From contig NC_133907.1 of NCBI RefSeq assembly GCF_964199755.1, forward strand, positions 3,663,001 to 3,727,000: DNA of 64,000 nucleotides, read 5' to 3'. This DNA is from Larus michahellis. Its lineage: Eukaryota; Chordata; Aves; Charadriiformes; Laridae. Position numbers and translations under genes: made by a program. Positions 1 through 12,600 of this stretch are shown piece by piece. Numbering within the stretch: position 1 is the stretch's first letter; each line of letters begins with the position of its first letter. The notes beneath the pieces were generated by a model. The model was given only the letters and a program-made list of their open reading frames with translations, did not search any database and was not told the DNA's origin.

Positions 1-3000
1 CTCCAGGTAGGTTAACCCTCCTGGTACTGAGATTGAGCTCTGGTTACTACAGAGGTAATTTTCAGGTGGAGCTGAAGATAGACAGTGACAAACTGTTAAT
101 TGTGGTGAGGCTGTTTATCTGTGATGGATGAACACACCATACAGAGCACTCCATGCAAGGTTACACTCAATATTTTATAAGTTCTGTGTGTAATAAAATG
201 CTCCATCCCCCTTCTTTAGCGTCCTCTATCTCACCTTCCCTGTTCAGATGAAACGGTGCTTAGAGATGAACTATCTCCAGAGAACAGCACTTGGAAAATA
301 TAATTCAGCACCAGACGCTTTAATGGGTCCAAGGCTGTTGTCAGGGTCACCACAGACACAGGACAGGTCTCTGTTCCCCGGAGGGGGCTCACAGGAGGCA
401 TCTTCCCAGGCTTTGTATATTCGCTGTGACTGTGTACTCCTCTGAGCACCAGGATTCATTTTTTATTAAGTATATTTAGCTCTTGAGGAGAAGTGCAAAC
501 CAACTGTCCTCAGTAATATTCAATTCTTCTTCTTTAAGGTCTTGGATCAGGTGACTGGTTGCCCAAGTGCTCAGTAATGAAGGAGAGAGTCCATCCTGTA
601 TCATTCTGACCTACCGACCTTAGGTCAACAATGTCCCCGGTCACTCGGGGATGGCACAATGACAGGGAAAGAGACTTGGAGAACTGTGCTGAGAAACCAG
701 ATCCTGTCACAGAGGAATGCCCTCCTAGACCTGGGAGACCGAGTTCATGGGCAGCTCTGCGAAGCGTGGGATGGAGCAAGCCGGGATGAGGAGCCCTGGC
801 TCCCCCTGCTCCAGGCATCCCATCTCCAGGATCTCATCAATGGGATCCTCAGCTGCCTTCTTGTCTCCTCAGAGGGTGGTACAATGGGGAGCACAAAGTC
901 TGCGTGGTGAGGGGCTGCCCCAAAGTGCAGAAAGGACACGGAGGCTGGATCTGCCCCCCCCAGCACTCAGCCCTCCTGCCCCATTGCTGTGCGGTGGGAC
1001 CGCCTGCTGCCGTGACGGGGTGCTCCCACACTTCTGAAAGCCAGGAGCTGGGCGGACATCTGTGTGCTTGCTCCACAGGTGCAGAAAAAATATGATGGCG
1101 GCCCTGGTTTTCTGGAGTTTTGAACATTGGATGGAAAAAGAAGTCAAAAAAAAAAAAAAGGAAAGAAAGCAGAAATTTTGCTGGCCTGAGAGAGCCTGGA
1201 GAGCAGGTGGGAAGCTGCCTGCAGGGCTGGCCAGTCGCTGAAAGGTGGCAAAGGAAGCTGGCACAGCGACTCCTGACGTCTGCCTTCTCCAAGCAGGTGA
1301 TGAAGACAAGCTGTTGCCTTGATTCCCACAGTATATTTTCATTAAGCCGTGGCAGATGGCAGCGGAGGTCACTGCTTCCACACCATCATCCTTTCAGCCG
1401 AAAGGTGTCAGGGAATCTGACACCTCAATTACTAAACCGAGATTCACCCAAACAACATCCAGGGTGGAGGGTGAAGGAGATCAGAAAAGCTTCTCTCCTA
1501 ATTTCCATGAATCCTCACCTTTGAGAGAAAATCTGGAACGTGAACTTCCCTGATAAACAACATATTTGTGTCTAACGTCCTGACACAGAAGCAGCTGTGC
1601 TGAGAACAAGCCACAGACACCAGGAAAATGGCAATTAAGTCCTTGTGGAAATGAGACCAAAAAGCATCCCTTGGAAAAGGCAGTTGATGTTAATGAGCTA
1701 CAGAGAAGTCAAGGGGGGGCTATTGCTCTTGCCCCAGCAGAGAACTGCCGCTCGCTCCTCTCTAGTCTGGGAAACCCCAGAACATAAGGCAAAATAAAAC
1801 TCCTGTTCTTCACAAGGACTCTCAGCCATGGGCCCAGGGCTCAGCTAACCCAGGGAGAAGCCAGAGCAACATCACCATTGGCTTCTCTGTGTTCAACGTG
1901 AAACACCAATCCGCCATGCTGGCGAGAAGCACCACCTTGTTGAAACCCCACCTTGGAGACTTCTGCCAGATATCTCAATCATTTCAGGTTTTTTCATCCC
2001 TACTATTACTACCTACTTTCCTATTATTAATTTAAAACTACCGATTCCCTGGCTTTTTACTACTATTAATCCTCGCTTTTGTAATCCCTACTATTATCCC
2101 TGTCATGAAGAAGATGAAATAAGATTCTGACCCTTATGAAAGCTCAATAAACAAGCAAAGCAGAAGTCATTTATCCTTACTCTGAAATCTCATGAACTTT
2201 AAGGTAATATTATGACTGCGGAATGATTATGAAATATCTCAGATAGGTTGGTATTTTTGTTGTAGAAGGAAACTCAATGAATAAACACCCCACAGAATTG
2301 CCAAAACCCACTGGCCTATGAGCAGATGAGTCAACTCAGCAAGGCACTGCCCTGCAGCAACCCAAGCCTGTGCTCTGTCTTTGAGGTCTTCTCCCCCTGA
2401 ACCCCAACACGAGCTGGGTTTGGGGTGAGACACGATGAGGTCAGAAATATTTGCAAGATGAGAACTTCCAGAGTGCACAACGCCAAAGGAAAAAAAACCA
2501 ACACCAAACCAACTTCTTTTTAGGGAGACTTTTCAACTGTTTTACAGAAGCTTGAAAACACTTCTGAAAAGTTCAAAATATTTGGGGTTTGGCACAATAA
2601 ACCCCCCCATCATTTTCAGCAAACATTGCTAAATGCCAGACTATTTTCATTTTTTGCCCAGAAATGTCCTTTTTTTCCCCTCCTTGTGTTCTGGAGACGG
2701 GGAATGGGAGAAGAATGTACTACTTCTGAGAAAAAAGTTGCCACTTTGTTGAAGACTCTCTTTCTACCAAACTGAAACACAGAGACACAACGTATGGAGT
2801 CAGGTGTGCTCCTCACCTCTGCTGCAGCCCAGGAGGAGTGGGGACAAAGGGAACACCACAAGCATAAGGACATTAAATCACAAATTATCTCTTTGGGGTT
2901 TTTTTTTTTTAATAAGAAAGATAGGTTCAGTTCTACTGACCTCAAATCCAATGTTTTGTTAATGGGAAAAGGGAATGCTACAGCTGGGGCACTTACTGCT

Positions 3001-6000
3001 CGCTAAATCATATGCATTTTTGTAAGTGCTCGAAAAGCAATGGGCTATTCCAGGGTTTTCCTGGAGGAAAAGCGATCACAATCTGGCCTTTGTTATCCAG
3101 TTTGTTCTCCAAGAGTTTGTACTTGAGGGCCTCCGGAGCAGATTCTTGGAAGAGCTCCATTTTGCACCCCGGCCAAAATGATCTGAGTTTCCGTATATTA
3201 TTAGCACACAATGGAGCAACGTCAGCTCGGGGCTGGCAGGCGCAGCGCTCCCTTAACCCCACGCCGGCCGGGGGGGAGAGGTTTTTTGGGGAAAAACGGC
3301 TCCTTCTCTTCTTGCATGGCCCTGGTGCTCAGAGAGAGGAGAATGGGGAAGGCAAAGGAGGAGAGAGCGGCCGGGAGAAATCAGAGAGCGGTCAGGCAAA
3401 CGTACTGCGTCAGCCAAAATGAAGCCCTGGTTCTCCGAGAGGAAGAGTTGACTTCAACACCCCCCTGCCCGTAGCTGCTTTTTGGCTTGGCCTTTGCCAA
3501 ATTTCATTCCAGCCCTGACGGCGTTAGATGGGTTTGGTTAGAGGACACAAAGAAACGTGGTTCCTGTGAGTCATTTGCAGCCTCCACCACCGCGATGGGA
3601 ATCATGGCTGCGGGCTGCTGGGCAAGGCGCAACCCGAAATGTGGGGGCACATCTGAAACACGTACCCTAAAGCTCCCCTTCCCTGGGGCTGCCCAGAAGC
3701 TTTTGGGCTTAGACCACTGTGCTACAGCAGTACAGACTCCAGCTGCTCAGGAAAAAAAAAGAGAAAAAAAAAAAATCTCATGCAAAAATTCAACTTTTTG
3801 TAAGAAAAGCTCCACAACTCCAAAATTTAAAATGTTTGCCAGCACAGCAAACATTTGCCAGCACATTTTTGATGTTTTGCCAAAATATTCCAGCCAAAAC
3901 TTGGGAGAAAAACTCAGAATTGCCTATGGAAAGCAGATACTTCTCATGAAAATATTCATTTAGTCAAATCCCCAGGTTTCTACTGAAAGTCAGCTTCAGT
4001 GGAAAATGCTGACGAGCTCTATTATTGGCACAGCTTTAATTTTCCTTTGTCTGGAACAGACACGGAGAAGACAGCATCTGTCAAATGTAGTCTTTAGACT
4101 TATTATTTAGCCTGGAGTATTGTTCAAGGACTTGAGGAAAGGTTCAAGCCATCACGGTGCTAGGTGCTGTGCATATGCGTGAAAGAGAGTCCCTTCCCTA
4201 GAGGGACTGTAATTTAAGCACAAACCAGGCAGGAGATAAACAGCTGGGGAGAGCACGAAGTCATTTTGGAGGGGTCCTGAGCAGCGTGATGAGCAAAGAG
4301 ACACCGCGCTTCCCCCTGCACCTGCTCTTGCCTCCAGTGCTTTGTGCTGAGCCGTACCACAGCTGTGTGAGCTCAGACCTCCCTCAGGAGATGCGTCCAA
4401 CTGCCCCAGCTCCGGAGGCGGCTGCAGAGGAGGAGAGAGACGGGTCCTGCTCTCCCCACCCTGCCTCCACACCAAAAGGTCCCTGGGATGGAGAGGAGAA
4501 AGCCAAGAAAGGCATCTCCGCAACCCCCCAAAGTGCAGATGCTGCAATCCCGCTTGCTCCTTGCCTTGGGTAGGAAGATGCTCTACCAGCCTCTCTCTTG
4601 ATTGAGTCCACTTATTTTAACTCCTGCTTTTTTTTGGCCCAGATCCTGCAATCCCACCTGCCTGGCCGCCACACTGCCATCCTGCCCTCACCCCCGTTCA
4701 TCGCTTTATGCCTCCATCAAACCGACACGACCGCTTTGGTTACAAGAGAGCAGTTAGAGAAGGATCTGTGCTGGTTTCAAATAGTTTCCAGAACTGGTCA
4801 CCCCCTTCTGTAAGAGATTAAAAAGGCATTGCTGAGAAGGGAGCGAGGGAGAAAGAGAGCACGAGAAAATAAATAAATAAAGGTATATAGTTACTTTTGG
4901 TTAGTCTCAATACGCAGTCCCGTCCCAGGGCGCCTTGTTCTGTGCTCATTTGAAGTATTAGTCACTTTTTCCATTAGAAGCTCTTATTCTAGGGGGATTT
5001 ATAATGTATCTGTAAAATTGTCTCCAGGCTTTGCTTGGCATCTGAGCTCTCAATCCACGGACAGAATGTAAAGAAACTACAGTTGTTTGATTTATTGGGA
5101 CAGGGCACGGGGAGGGAGGGAATTTTTCCATGCTCGGTGGAAATAAATTCACATAGTGCCTTCAGCGCACAATCACTTACTGCTCCAGAAAATACAGCGT
5201 TTGGGTGCAATCTCACTCTGGCAAAGAGGACAGAGGCAAATCAATGACTTTTTAATATTTCCCTGCCCGAGACCAGCCCTTGTTTGTGGTTTCTCACCGT
5301 GACCCACCCAGTCACAGCCCCGCTGGGCGCGACAGTCCCTGTCATACCACTCGAGTTCGGAAATCCTGCCCTTGACAAGCCCTTTTCAACCCTGATTTCT
5401 ACAGGGGACATTTCTTAACCCTCTGCAGAGTCTTTCTGACAGACTCATGATTTTTTTCCTGGGGAGGCCTATGCCTCACTTAAGTTTGGCTCATGTTTCT
5501 TAATATGCAAAGGCTGGGTGAGATGAGCAAGGGCTGGCAAGCTGCTGTAGGTAACATCAGCACCCGACTGGCAGAGGTGTTTGGGCAAAGCGAGAACTGG
5601 GAGGTGACAACACCCTGGGGACGCACAAACTGGGCTACAAACACCCCATCACCTTGCTGACGGTCCTCCTCTGTGCCATGGCTGAGGATAAGCTCCTCTG
5701 CAGGGCGGCCCTGGCCTGGGCTAGCGTTCGCCCAAACTTGTGCTGAAGACAGGGGTGGATGGGGAAGAAGGGAAGGGTTAGGGACAGTGACACACGCCGG
5801 GATCAGGGGGAGGGGGAGCCTCCCTGCAGCACGCATCAGCAAAGCGTGAGCCTAACGTGGACGCTTCAAGGAAACAATAACCTAAAATTGGAACATGGCA
5901 AATTATTTATTCAAACTACAGCCTTCCCTCCTCCCTTGATTAGCAAACCGCTGGGGAGTCAGCCCTGATTTTCCTCAGACAGAGCAGACGGCTCTCAGCT

Positions 6001-8064
6001 CTCCTCCTCTCTCTGCGCCGCCAGTGCTCAGCCCGGGGGGGGCTGAGGATCTAGTTGGTATTCGCATTGTGCAGCGGCTCCTTCAAGTCACACGTTGTTC
6101 TGCCCTCCGACCGGATCACAAACTTTTTCTTTGGGAGCATAGGCTGCAATGATGAATATGTTTGTTTTCTGCCTTTTTTTTTTCCAGGGGAACATTTAGG
6201 CAGCAGTGTGCAAACACTTCCCCACACGCTCACTCAGCTACTTGCACCCAATAATAAAACAATCTCCATGAAGCATTGCAACTCAGATTCCTAATCTGAT
6301 TTTTTTTTGGAGGGGGGGGATGTGTTTCGTGTCTCCAATCATCATTTATAAAAAGCCCCAATGAAGCCTCGGGAAAGAGAAATGAGAACGTGTGAAGAAA
6401 CATAGGGATGTGCCACGAAAGTGCAGTGGGAAATCCCAGCGCCGAAATTCTCTCCCCCTTTAAGTCAGAGGCAAAACCTCCACAGACCATAGAGGAGCCG
6501 GGATTTCACCCCTGGGACATCGGTAGTGGGAGACACGGAGCTTGGCAACATGCAGGGAAGACTGTGAAGGGTTCAAAGTATCAAATGAAGCAGAACAGAG
6601 ACATGGGAGGAACAAAGGAAGTTCACATCGTTATAATTTATTGATGATCTTGGCCTGATCGCTTCAGCGTTTTGTCTTAACAGCACCCGCCCTGAGCAGC
6701 AGTGAGTCCTGCAGGTCACTTGGCCGAACTGATGTGGAAGTGATGTGACGATTTACAAAGTTAGCTTAAAAATATAAAAAATAAAAATAAAAAAGCTCCA
6801 GGCTGGATCTCTCACCCTCACCCAAGCACTTGCTGGGAACCGGCCAGGATCTCCTGACCTCACCCCCATCGGAGCGCGGCTCCAGGAATTCCCTCACCAT
6901 AGTTCACATTTTTCCAGCTCTACCAATTCACCCAGCAAGTGCCATGGGAAATCGCTACGGCTGAGGCATCCAAACTTGCTTAAGAATGAGCCAAACTGAT
7001 TCTTTTCTTCAAGGAGGAGGGTCTTAAGGAAAATAAAATGCTGGGGGTTCTTTGTCCCTGTATCTTGGATACGAGAAAACTCCCACGCTTGTCAGAAATA
7101 AGAACAGCACCAGCAGTTCATGGCTTTTTCTTTTTCTTATTCTCCCCCCCCTCAGTGTTTGTGAGTGTGTGCTTTAAAGCAGGATGACACAGTGATGGGT
7201 TTAAGAGACAGTGAGTGTCGAGGTACCAATTCCTAATGTAATACAGGGTACAGCTTCTTTCTTCTGTGATCACGGGTGAAAAATCAAAAGAAATAATCCA
7301 GGAGACTAAATACACTCCCCGGCCATTCAACTCGCTCATAAATATGCCTAGCGAGACGCTTTGTGCAAGCAAACCCCACCACTTCTATTCTGTATTTTGT
7401 TTAACTACGAGTCAAATCTTCCATCCGCAGCTTCCGATTGTGCTAGTCCGAGTCACCAGCGTTGCAATCCTCGCTCTCTTCCCTGTCAATTTTAGGCTGA
7501 TGGTTTACATTTAAAAACTAGCAGGTTCCCATTTTTTCTCTCCCGCCTCCAGCAACGTGCCCGCTCGCAGTCCCTTCGCGGAAAATACTCCGCTGTCACA
7601 GAAAGCGACTCCAAAACAAAGAGTTTCACTAGACTCACCCCTTGGCACTCGCTTACTATTCAAGAGAACTTAGCAGGAAGCCTGCCCTTTCCTGCACGCT
7701 GCTAATGCTCCAAAATAAAGCAAATTTGGAAGAAGTAAATGAAATTAAATCCATAGACGTTGTCATTTCCTTTTTAAGGCTGGAGGAGCCCTGGAGCCTA
7801 TTAGCTATTGACAAGAAGGGGACCCTCCAGATCCCGGCTGGATGCGCAGACACTCGGGGAACAACCAGACCTTTGTTTATCACGTTCTCGCGTAGGCAGA
7901 TGTCCTGAGGACGAGGGACCCGTGCCCGCCGGGGACGGCACTTTCCGCACACCGGGAAGTTTATTCCTAAATAAATATATTTCTAAGCACCTTCTACCTA
8001 AGCGCTTCATCCCGAGGAGGTTTGAAATAATTCCTTCCAAGCCAGCCCAAACGCCTCCCGTGCA

Positions 8065-8107
8065 GGGGAGCTGGGGGTGGGGGGAGGGAGGGGGGTGTTT
8101 TGGGGGG
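8065..8107 (+). other. G-quadruplex-prone G-run cluster
   Basis: The plus strand carries at least six runs of three to six G separated by one to five bases, fitting the usual G3+N1-7 quadruplex rule several times over. It lies about 490 bases inside NKAIN4 intron 1, on the strand that is template for NKAIN4 transcription. The motif is visible; any function is inference. Confidence 0.6.
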
Positions 8108-8180
8108 TGACACGGGCCAGCCCTTTTTGCAGCTGGACACGCAGAGGCTGAAGGTGCCGCTGGGTTTCGGCACCCATGAA

Positions 8181-8200
8181 GTTTGGTTTGGTTTGGTTTG
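8181..8200 (+). repeat. TTTGG pentanucleotide microsatellite
   Basis: About four units of GTTTG/TTTGG in a row. It is a short simple repeat in NKAIN4 intron 1. Confidence 0.7.
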
Positions 8201-8429
8201 CAACACCGCCACCGAGCCCGCCGGGAGCCCTTTGACGGAGTGATTTTTTTTTTCAGTTGTATTTTGCACAAACTTATCAATTGAAAACTTTAAAAAACAA
8301 ACAAACAAAAAAAAAAACCACCCCAAAACAAACAAAAAACCCACCAGCGTTTTCCCGAGTTTTAGGCACCAGTAAATCCCCCCGCGCAGCAAAGCGTCTC
8401 CGGAGCGCAGCCTGACATCGCTCCACCTC

Positions 8430-9080
8430 CCTCCTCCAGACCAAGTTGCGGAGGGATCGGAGCCTTCACCGGCCCCGGGGGCAGCGGGCACCGAGGCGCT
8501 GCGGGGGGGGCTTTTGTTCCCGTCCCGGTCCCGGCGAGCTGAACCCGCGGTTCTCCGCGGCTCCCCCCGCTCCCGGAGCGCCTCTACTTACCAGCTGCAA
8601 AGTGCAGAGGAAGATGAGGGTGCAGCGCCCGGTGCAGCATCCCATGGTCCCCGAGCAGCGCGGGCAGGGGCAGCCCGGCTCCCGCCGCCGCCCCGGGGCT
8701 CCTCCGCGCCCCGGCCCGCAGCCGCCGCTCGCCGCCGCCGGGAGCGGGGAGGGATGGAGGGGAGGGAAAGGAGGGAGGTCGCGGCGGCTGCCGGAGCCCC
8801 TCCGGGAGCCGGGGAGGAGGCAGTGGGGCCACAGCTTAAAAGGGCAATGCCCCGCCGGCGGCTGCCGTCCCGAGTGCGGGCAGGGTTGGCGGGGCGGGGG
8901 CTCGCTGCCGCCGCCGGGACTCGCCCACCCCCGGAGCCCTGGCTGGCGCGGTGGGATGCTCCGGCCCCCCGGGCAGAGCCCTCCCCCGGGAGGCTGAGCC
9001 AGGCAGCGCAGCCGGGGGCAGCTCCTCTTCCCCTTGCCGGGCTGGTGGGGCAGCCCCCGATTCTTTTTTCCAGCCTGGCG
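8430..9080 (-). promoter_or_regulatory. NKAIN4: CpG island, NKAIN4 promoter and 5' end
   Basis: This block is very GC-rich and dense in CpG, with several GC boxes (CCCGCC/GGGCGG types near 8850-8900). It surrounds the NKAIN4 start codon, and the transcription start is expected upstream of it, at higher coordinates on the minus strand. I see no convincing TATA box; CTTTTAAG on the minus strand near 8840 is only TATA-like. The exact start cannot be fixed from sequence alone. Confidence 0.75.
8592..8645 (-). CDS. NKAIN4: NKAIN4 first coding exon (partial gene)
   Basis: Read on the minus strand from 8645, the exon encodes MGCCTGRCTLIFLCTLQL. It is followed directly by a GTAAGT splice donor at 8591-8586, so it ends in phase 0. 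The MGCC.GRCTL..LC.LQL start is the hallmark of the NKAIN family (Na,K-ATPase-interacting proteins, small multi-pass membrane proteins that bind the ATPase beta subunit). In that family exon 1 stops at this same point, before the VSALERQ-type segment. The cysteine-rich start and the hydrophobic run are the beginning of the first membrane segment. I assign it to NKAIN4 rather than NKAIN1-3 because ARFGAP1 is the next gene, as in human 20q13.33, and the two are divergent as expected. I searched 1-8591 for the next exon (the family's FLGYQWAPILANF region) and did not find it, so the remaining exons should lie to the left of this window. The exon sits in a CpG island. Confidence 0.88.
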
Positions 9081-9455
9081 GAGGGATGCGCTGGGCAGGC
9101 GAGCCGTGTCTATAGGACACGGAGCCTATAGAGCATCCTAGGTGACGGGAATCAGGAGCTCCTCTCCCCCTTCCACACATGCCCATCACCTCCTCCCCGT
9201 GATGGTGTGCACACCCTAAAAATCACACAGCCTAGAATGAACCTAAAATACAATGGTTCTTCCCATAAAATTTATCAGTGAGAGTGCACATGGAAGACAA
9301 ATTCAGAAAGGGGCATAAGACAAGGAATTCTTTAAAATGCACGTTTGTGGGTATTTGAAAACATATTCCCAAGCTTGTGAATGAATCACAGCTGACTAGT
9401 AGCAGAGGGATGTAGGGCAGCATCTCTCTTCCAAGAAGAGCTTCTACCTGAGCAC

Positions 9456-9600
9456 CACAGAATCATTTAGGTTGGAAAAGACCCTTGGGATCATCAAGTC
9501 CAACCATCAACTCCACTCTACAAAGTTCTCCCTTACACCGTATCACTTAACACCACATCTAAACGAGTCTTAAACCATCTGTGAACCACTCACACTGCAC
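9456..9600 (-). mobile_element. CR1 LINE 3' fragment
   Basis: The plus strand begins CACAGAATCATTTAGGTTGG and continues AAAAGACCCTTGGGATCATC, which is the reverse complement of the end of avian CR1 elements. The following text (TCCCTTACACC, CACATCTAAACG) also matches the CR1 3' UTR. It is a short, 5'-truncated and diverged copy. The right border is approximate. Confidence 0.85.
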
Positions 9601-12600
9601 CTGTGGAAAAACAAGGCAGTCTACTTCAGCTGTGAACAGTAGAGCAAATCCGTGAGCACTCAACTACCTTCACACACCTGAGTCCTTCACCTTGCCTCCT
9701 CTCCAGGAGGAGCGAGGTGCAGAAGACATGGGATCACATCAGCCCCCCCTGCCGTACACGTTTCTGGTGGGCCGGAGGGGCAGGTCACACACCCCGCGCT
9801 GTGATTGGGACAGACTTGTTGCTAAGCTGAACACAACAGGATAAGAAGCTTTGGGAGAGACTCATCTGATGACGATGTCGTCTCTTTGCAATCTCCAGTG
9901 ACTCCGGTAGCTGCACGACAGTTTGCTCTCTTACTCTCAGGCTGCTCCTTCTTCCTCTGAAGCAAGCCAGGGTTTCATTTCTGCCTCCAAAGCAGGGTGC
10001 GACTTCGTACTGTGAGTGACCAGTTCCACTTTCCTTTTAATTAGGCACGCCACACTGCTTATTACAGTGGGGTGAGAAGGAGACGGTAGCTGAAAGGATA
10101 GAGGATAGAGGCTCTGTCATTGTACTCGAGGAAAGCATTGTCTGACTGTACCCCAAGGAAACAGGATTAGTCCTAAAGTGCTATGAATGTTAAATACCTT
10201 ATATTAACAACATTATTGTTATTCAAATCAGCCACAGGGAGAAACAGAACAAACAAACAAGCAAACTCTGAATACCTAAGATTAGGAGACAGACTCTGAA
10301 CTGATCACAAATCCTACTGGTTTTAAATGGTGAAGTGTATTGATTATCTGACCTGTGCACTGTGCATAACCAGGGCATCAGTTAATGCAGTCAGATACAA
10401 TAAACCACATTTTATTATAGGTGAAAGGAATACACCCAGAAAAGAAACCAATTTACTTCACCCAAACTATGGACTGAAGAAGCTTTGGCAGTATTTGTAT
10501 TCCCAGGAAGATGGTTTGGGGAGGCTGGAGGTAATAGGAACAAAGACCAGTTTATTTTTTAATGAATGCAGATGAAAAATTCCTTGCAAACCGTGTAGGG
10601 AGGTTTCACTCTGCACTGTAGGGTCAGGCAGGCTAACATCCGAATTCAAACAGGAGCTGAGGACTGCGAGAGCAGGCTGGGGTTAGGCTGGTTTGTGTTC
10701 TGTGCTCTGGAAGCTGCTGGGAACAGCACAGGGAAGGCCGGGCTGCAGCCGCGCAAGTTAGTGCCGGCCTTTGTGCCATTTCTTAAGGCTTCCTGCATCT
10801 CCTGTACCGCCTCCTGCTTCTAAAAACCTCCCGTAAGCACAGCTATTTTCCAACTCTATTGTACTACAAAGGAGACATCGTGTGAAACAGTAAAAGGTGT
10901 TGCTGCTGACATACTAAGTTTGACATAAACAGGATATTTTCCGCCTCCACTTTTATCTTGATAAGCCAAGTAAAAGGCCACCGTGTGTTGGCTGGGACTC
11001 CACACGCATCTGCAAGAAAACACACTGCTTCTCCTTTGCTTATTAAGAAGGGTGAAACCACAGGGATAATGTAGCCTGTATTTCAAAGAGAGAGACTTAA
11101 AACTCCCAGAGCCTGATCTTGTAACCTTCATTTGTCTGATTTCTTATCTGCATTGGTACAGCAGGAGGCCTGGACACAGAGGGGATCTGCCTTTAAATGT
11201 CCAAGTAGCCTCACTGCTTTTAGTGGGGCTACTCACATGTTGTAAGTTGGACGCTTGCTTCAGTACTGGGGTCTCCAACCTCTTCTGATTGTGGACACCA
11301 CTGGAGGTGCATTGAGTTTGAGTCCGCTGACAACAGGTTCGGTTTTTTGGTTACTCTTTACAGGCCAATTAAAAAAATCTCCTGCAGAACTCCAGAAAAC
11401 CCTTTATTTCCCTGAGATGAAATTTAGCTGAATTTGGACCTAAGTCAATAAACCACATAGATCCTAATTAGGTTTATTTAATTAGCAGGTAGATTAACAA
11501 GGCACCATCGGATGAGGCAGCCCAGAGGCTGCAAACACACAGTGCCATCACGGGTGTGCAGGATACCACCAGTGGTCCCCCATGTGCCACTATGCAGTGG
11601 CACCTGGCTTGGCACGGCCACTGCAGCCGCCAGCATCTCCTAAAAATTGCGCAAAGCCCTGACCCGTCTGAATTCCTGCATGGGTGCCGCAGGGCCACAC
11701 ATCTACCCTGAGACTTTAACTCATAAAACCAACTAAAACTTTAAATTAGCAAAAAAGAAAGAAAACGAAAATTGCTCAGTATCCTGATTTTCTTCCTTCC
11801 TGGAATATAACCTTGTCCTCAGCTTTTGATGGGCAAAATGTTGCTTTGAGAGTCCACACTGGATGTCAAGAAGGATTTTTCCTGATTTGGTTGGGGTCTG
11901 AGGGATTCTCAGCAGGGATGTTGATCCCTGATGGGAGTACACAGAGCGAGGCAATCGCAGGCAGCTCCATCCCTCTCCATCAGCCAGCCATCAGGAGAAG
12001 GCCAAGACAAGGCAATCAGCCAGGGGGTCACTATTGCAGTCCTCTCCAATGCTGTGCCACAGGTATGTTGAAGAGATCCTAGATATTTCTTTTTTTCCTC
12101 CTTTAATTCCCAAGGATGTCCCTTCACTTCAAGAGCTTGATGCACATGCTGGTCAAGTCCTGACTTCATGGCGGGGATGAAATCCATTTGGGAATCATCC
12201 TCAGGTTCAAATGACACCCGGAGGCTGAATGCCCCCGTTCTCAGCCCGTGCTTGAATCAGGAACCTCCCATCCAAGTCTGGTGTGCCAAGGGGGTTGCAT
12301 GGATCCAGCTGCACTGCTAGGGGAGATTAACCTGCAACGATGGGACCTCGTTACCTATTCCAAACTGATACATACAAATTATTTCAAGATGTCAGAGGTT
12401 TACTTCAGAAGAAATAAAGAAACAAAGTTAGCATGCTTGAAACAGAGCAGCGGCATGTTACCACAGCTCATTATCCCTCATATCCGCAGCCGCCTCCTTC
12501 TGACAGATCAAGATGAGCAATAGAGGCTAAAAGTATTAGCTGGGGACACGTCTCTTCACAGCCCAACCCCTGTAATTGTCACAGCTGCTGAAAGCTATAG

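Larger units (their letters stand above)
1..8591 (-). other. NKAIN4: NKAIN4 intron 1 (partial), no exon seen
   Basis: The stretch lies downstream of the NKAIN4 exon 1 donor and runs to the left edge. I see no NKAIN-like exon and no other recognisable coding sequence on either strand. It holds simple tracts: poly-A near 1147, a degenerate TACTATTA-type cluster at 1996-2100, AAAT units near 4868, poly-A/C near 8297, and TTTGG units at 8181-8200. It also holds a strong G-run cluster at 8065-8107. Open frames here are short and have no recognisable motif. Confidence 0.6.

Noticed and set aside
1996-2100. Degenerate TACTATTA-like cluster
   Set aside because: The units are too irregular to define a period; reported only as part of the intron description.
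1-8591. NKAIN4 exon 2
   Set aside because: I looked for the FLGYQWAPILANF-type segment and its splice sites on the minus strand and found none.
8446-9131. Long Pro/Arg/Gly-rich plus-strand open frames
   Set aside because: They are an effect of the CpG island and lie antisense to the NKAIN4 5' end.
11270-11620. Possible old hAT-type DNA transposon (GGGGTCTCCAACCTCTTCTG and CCACCAGTGGTCCCCCATGT)
   Set aside because: Only a loose resemblance to Charlie-type ends; terminal inverted repeats and target duplication could not be shown.
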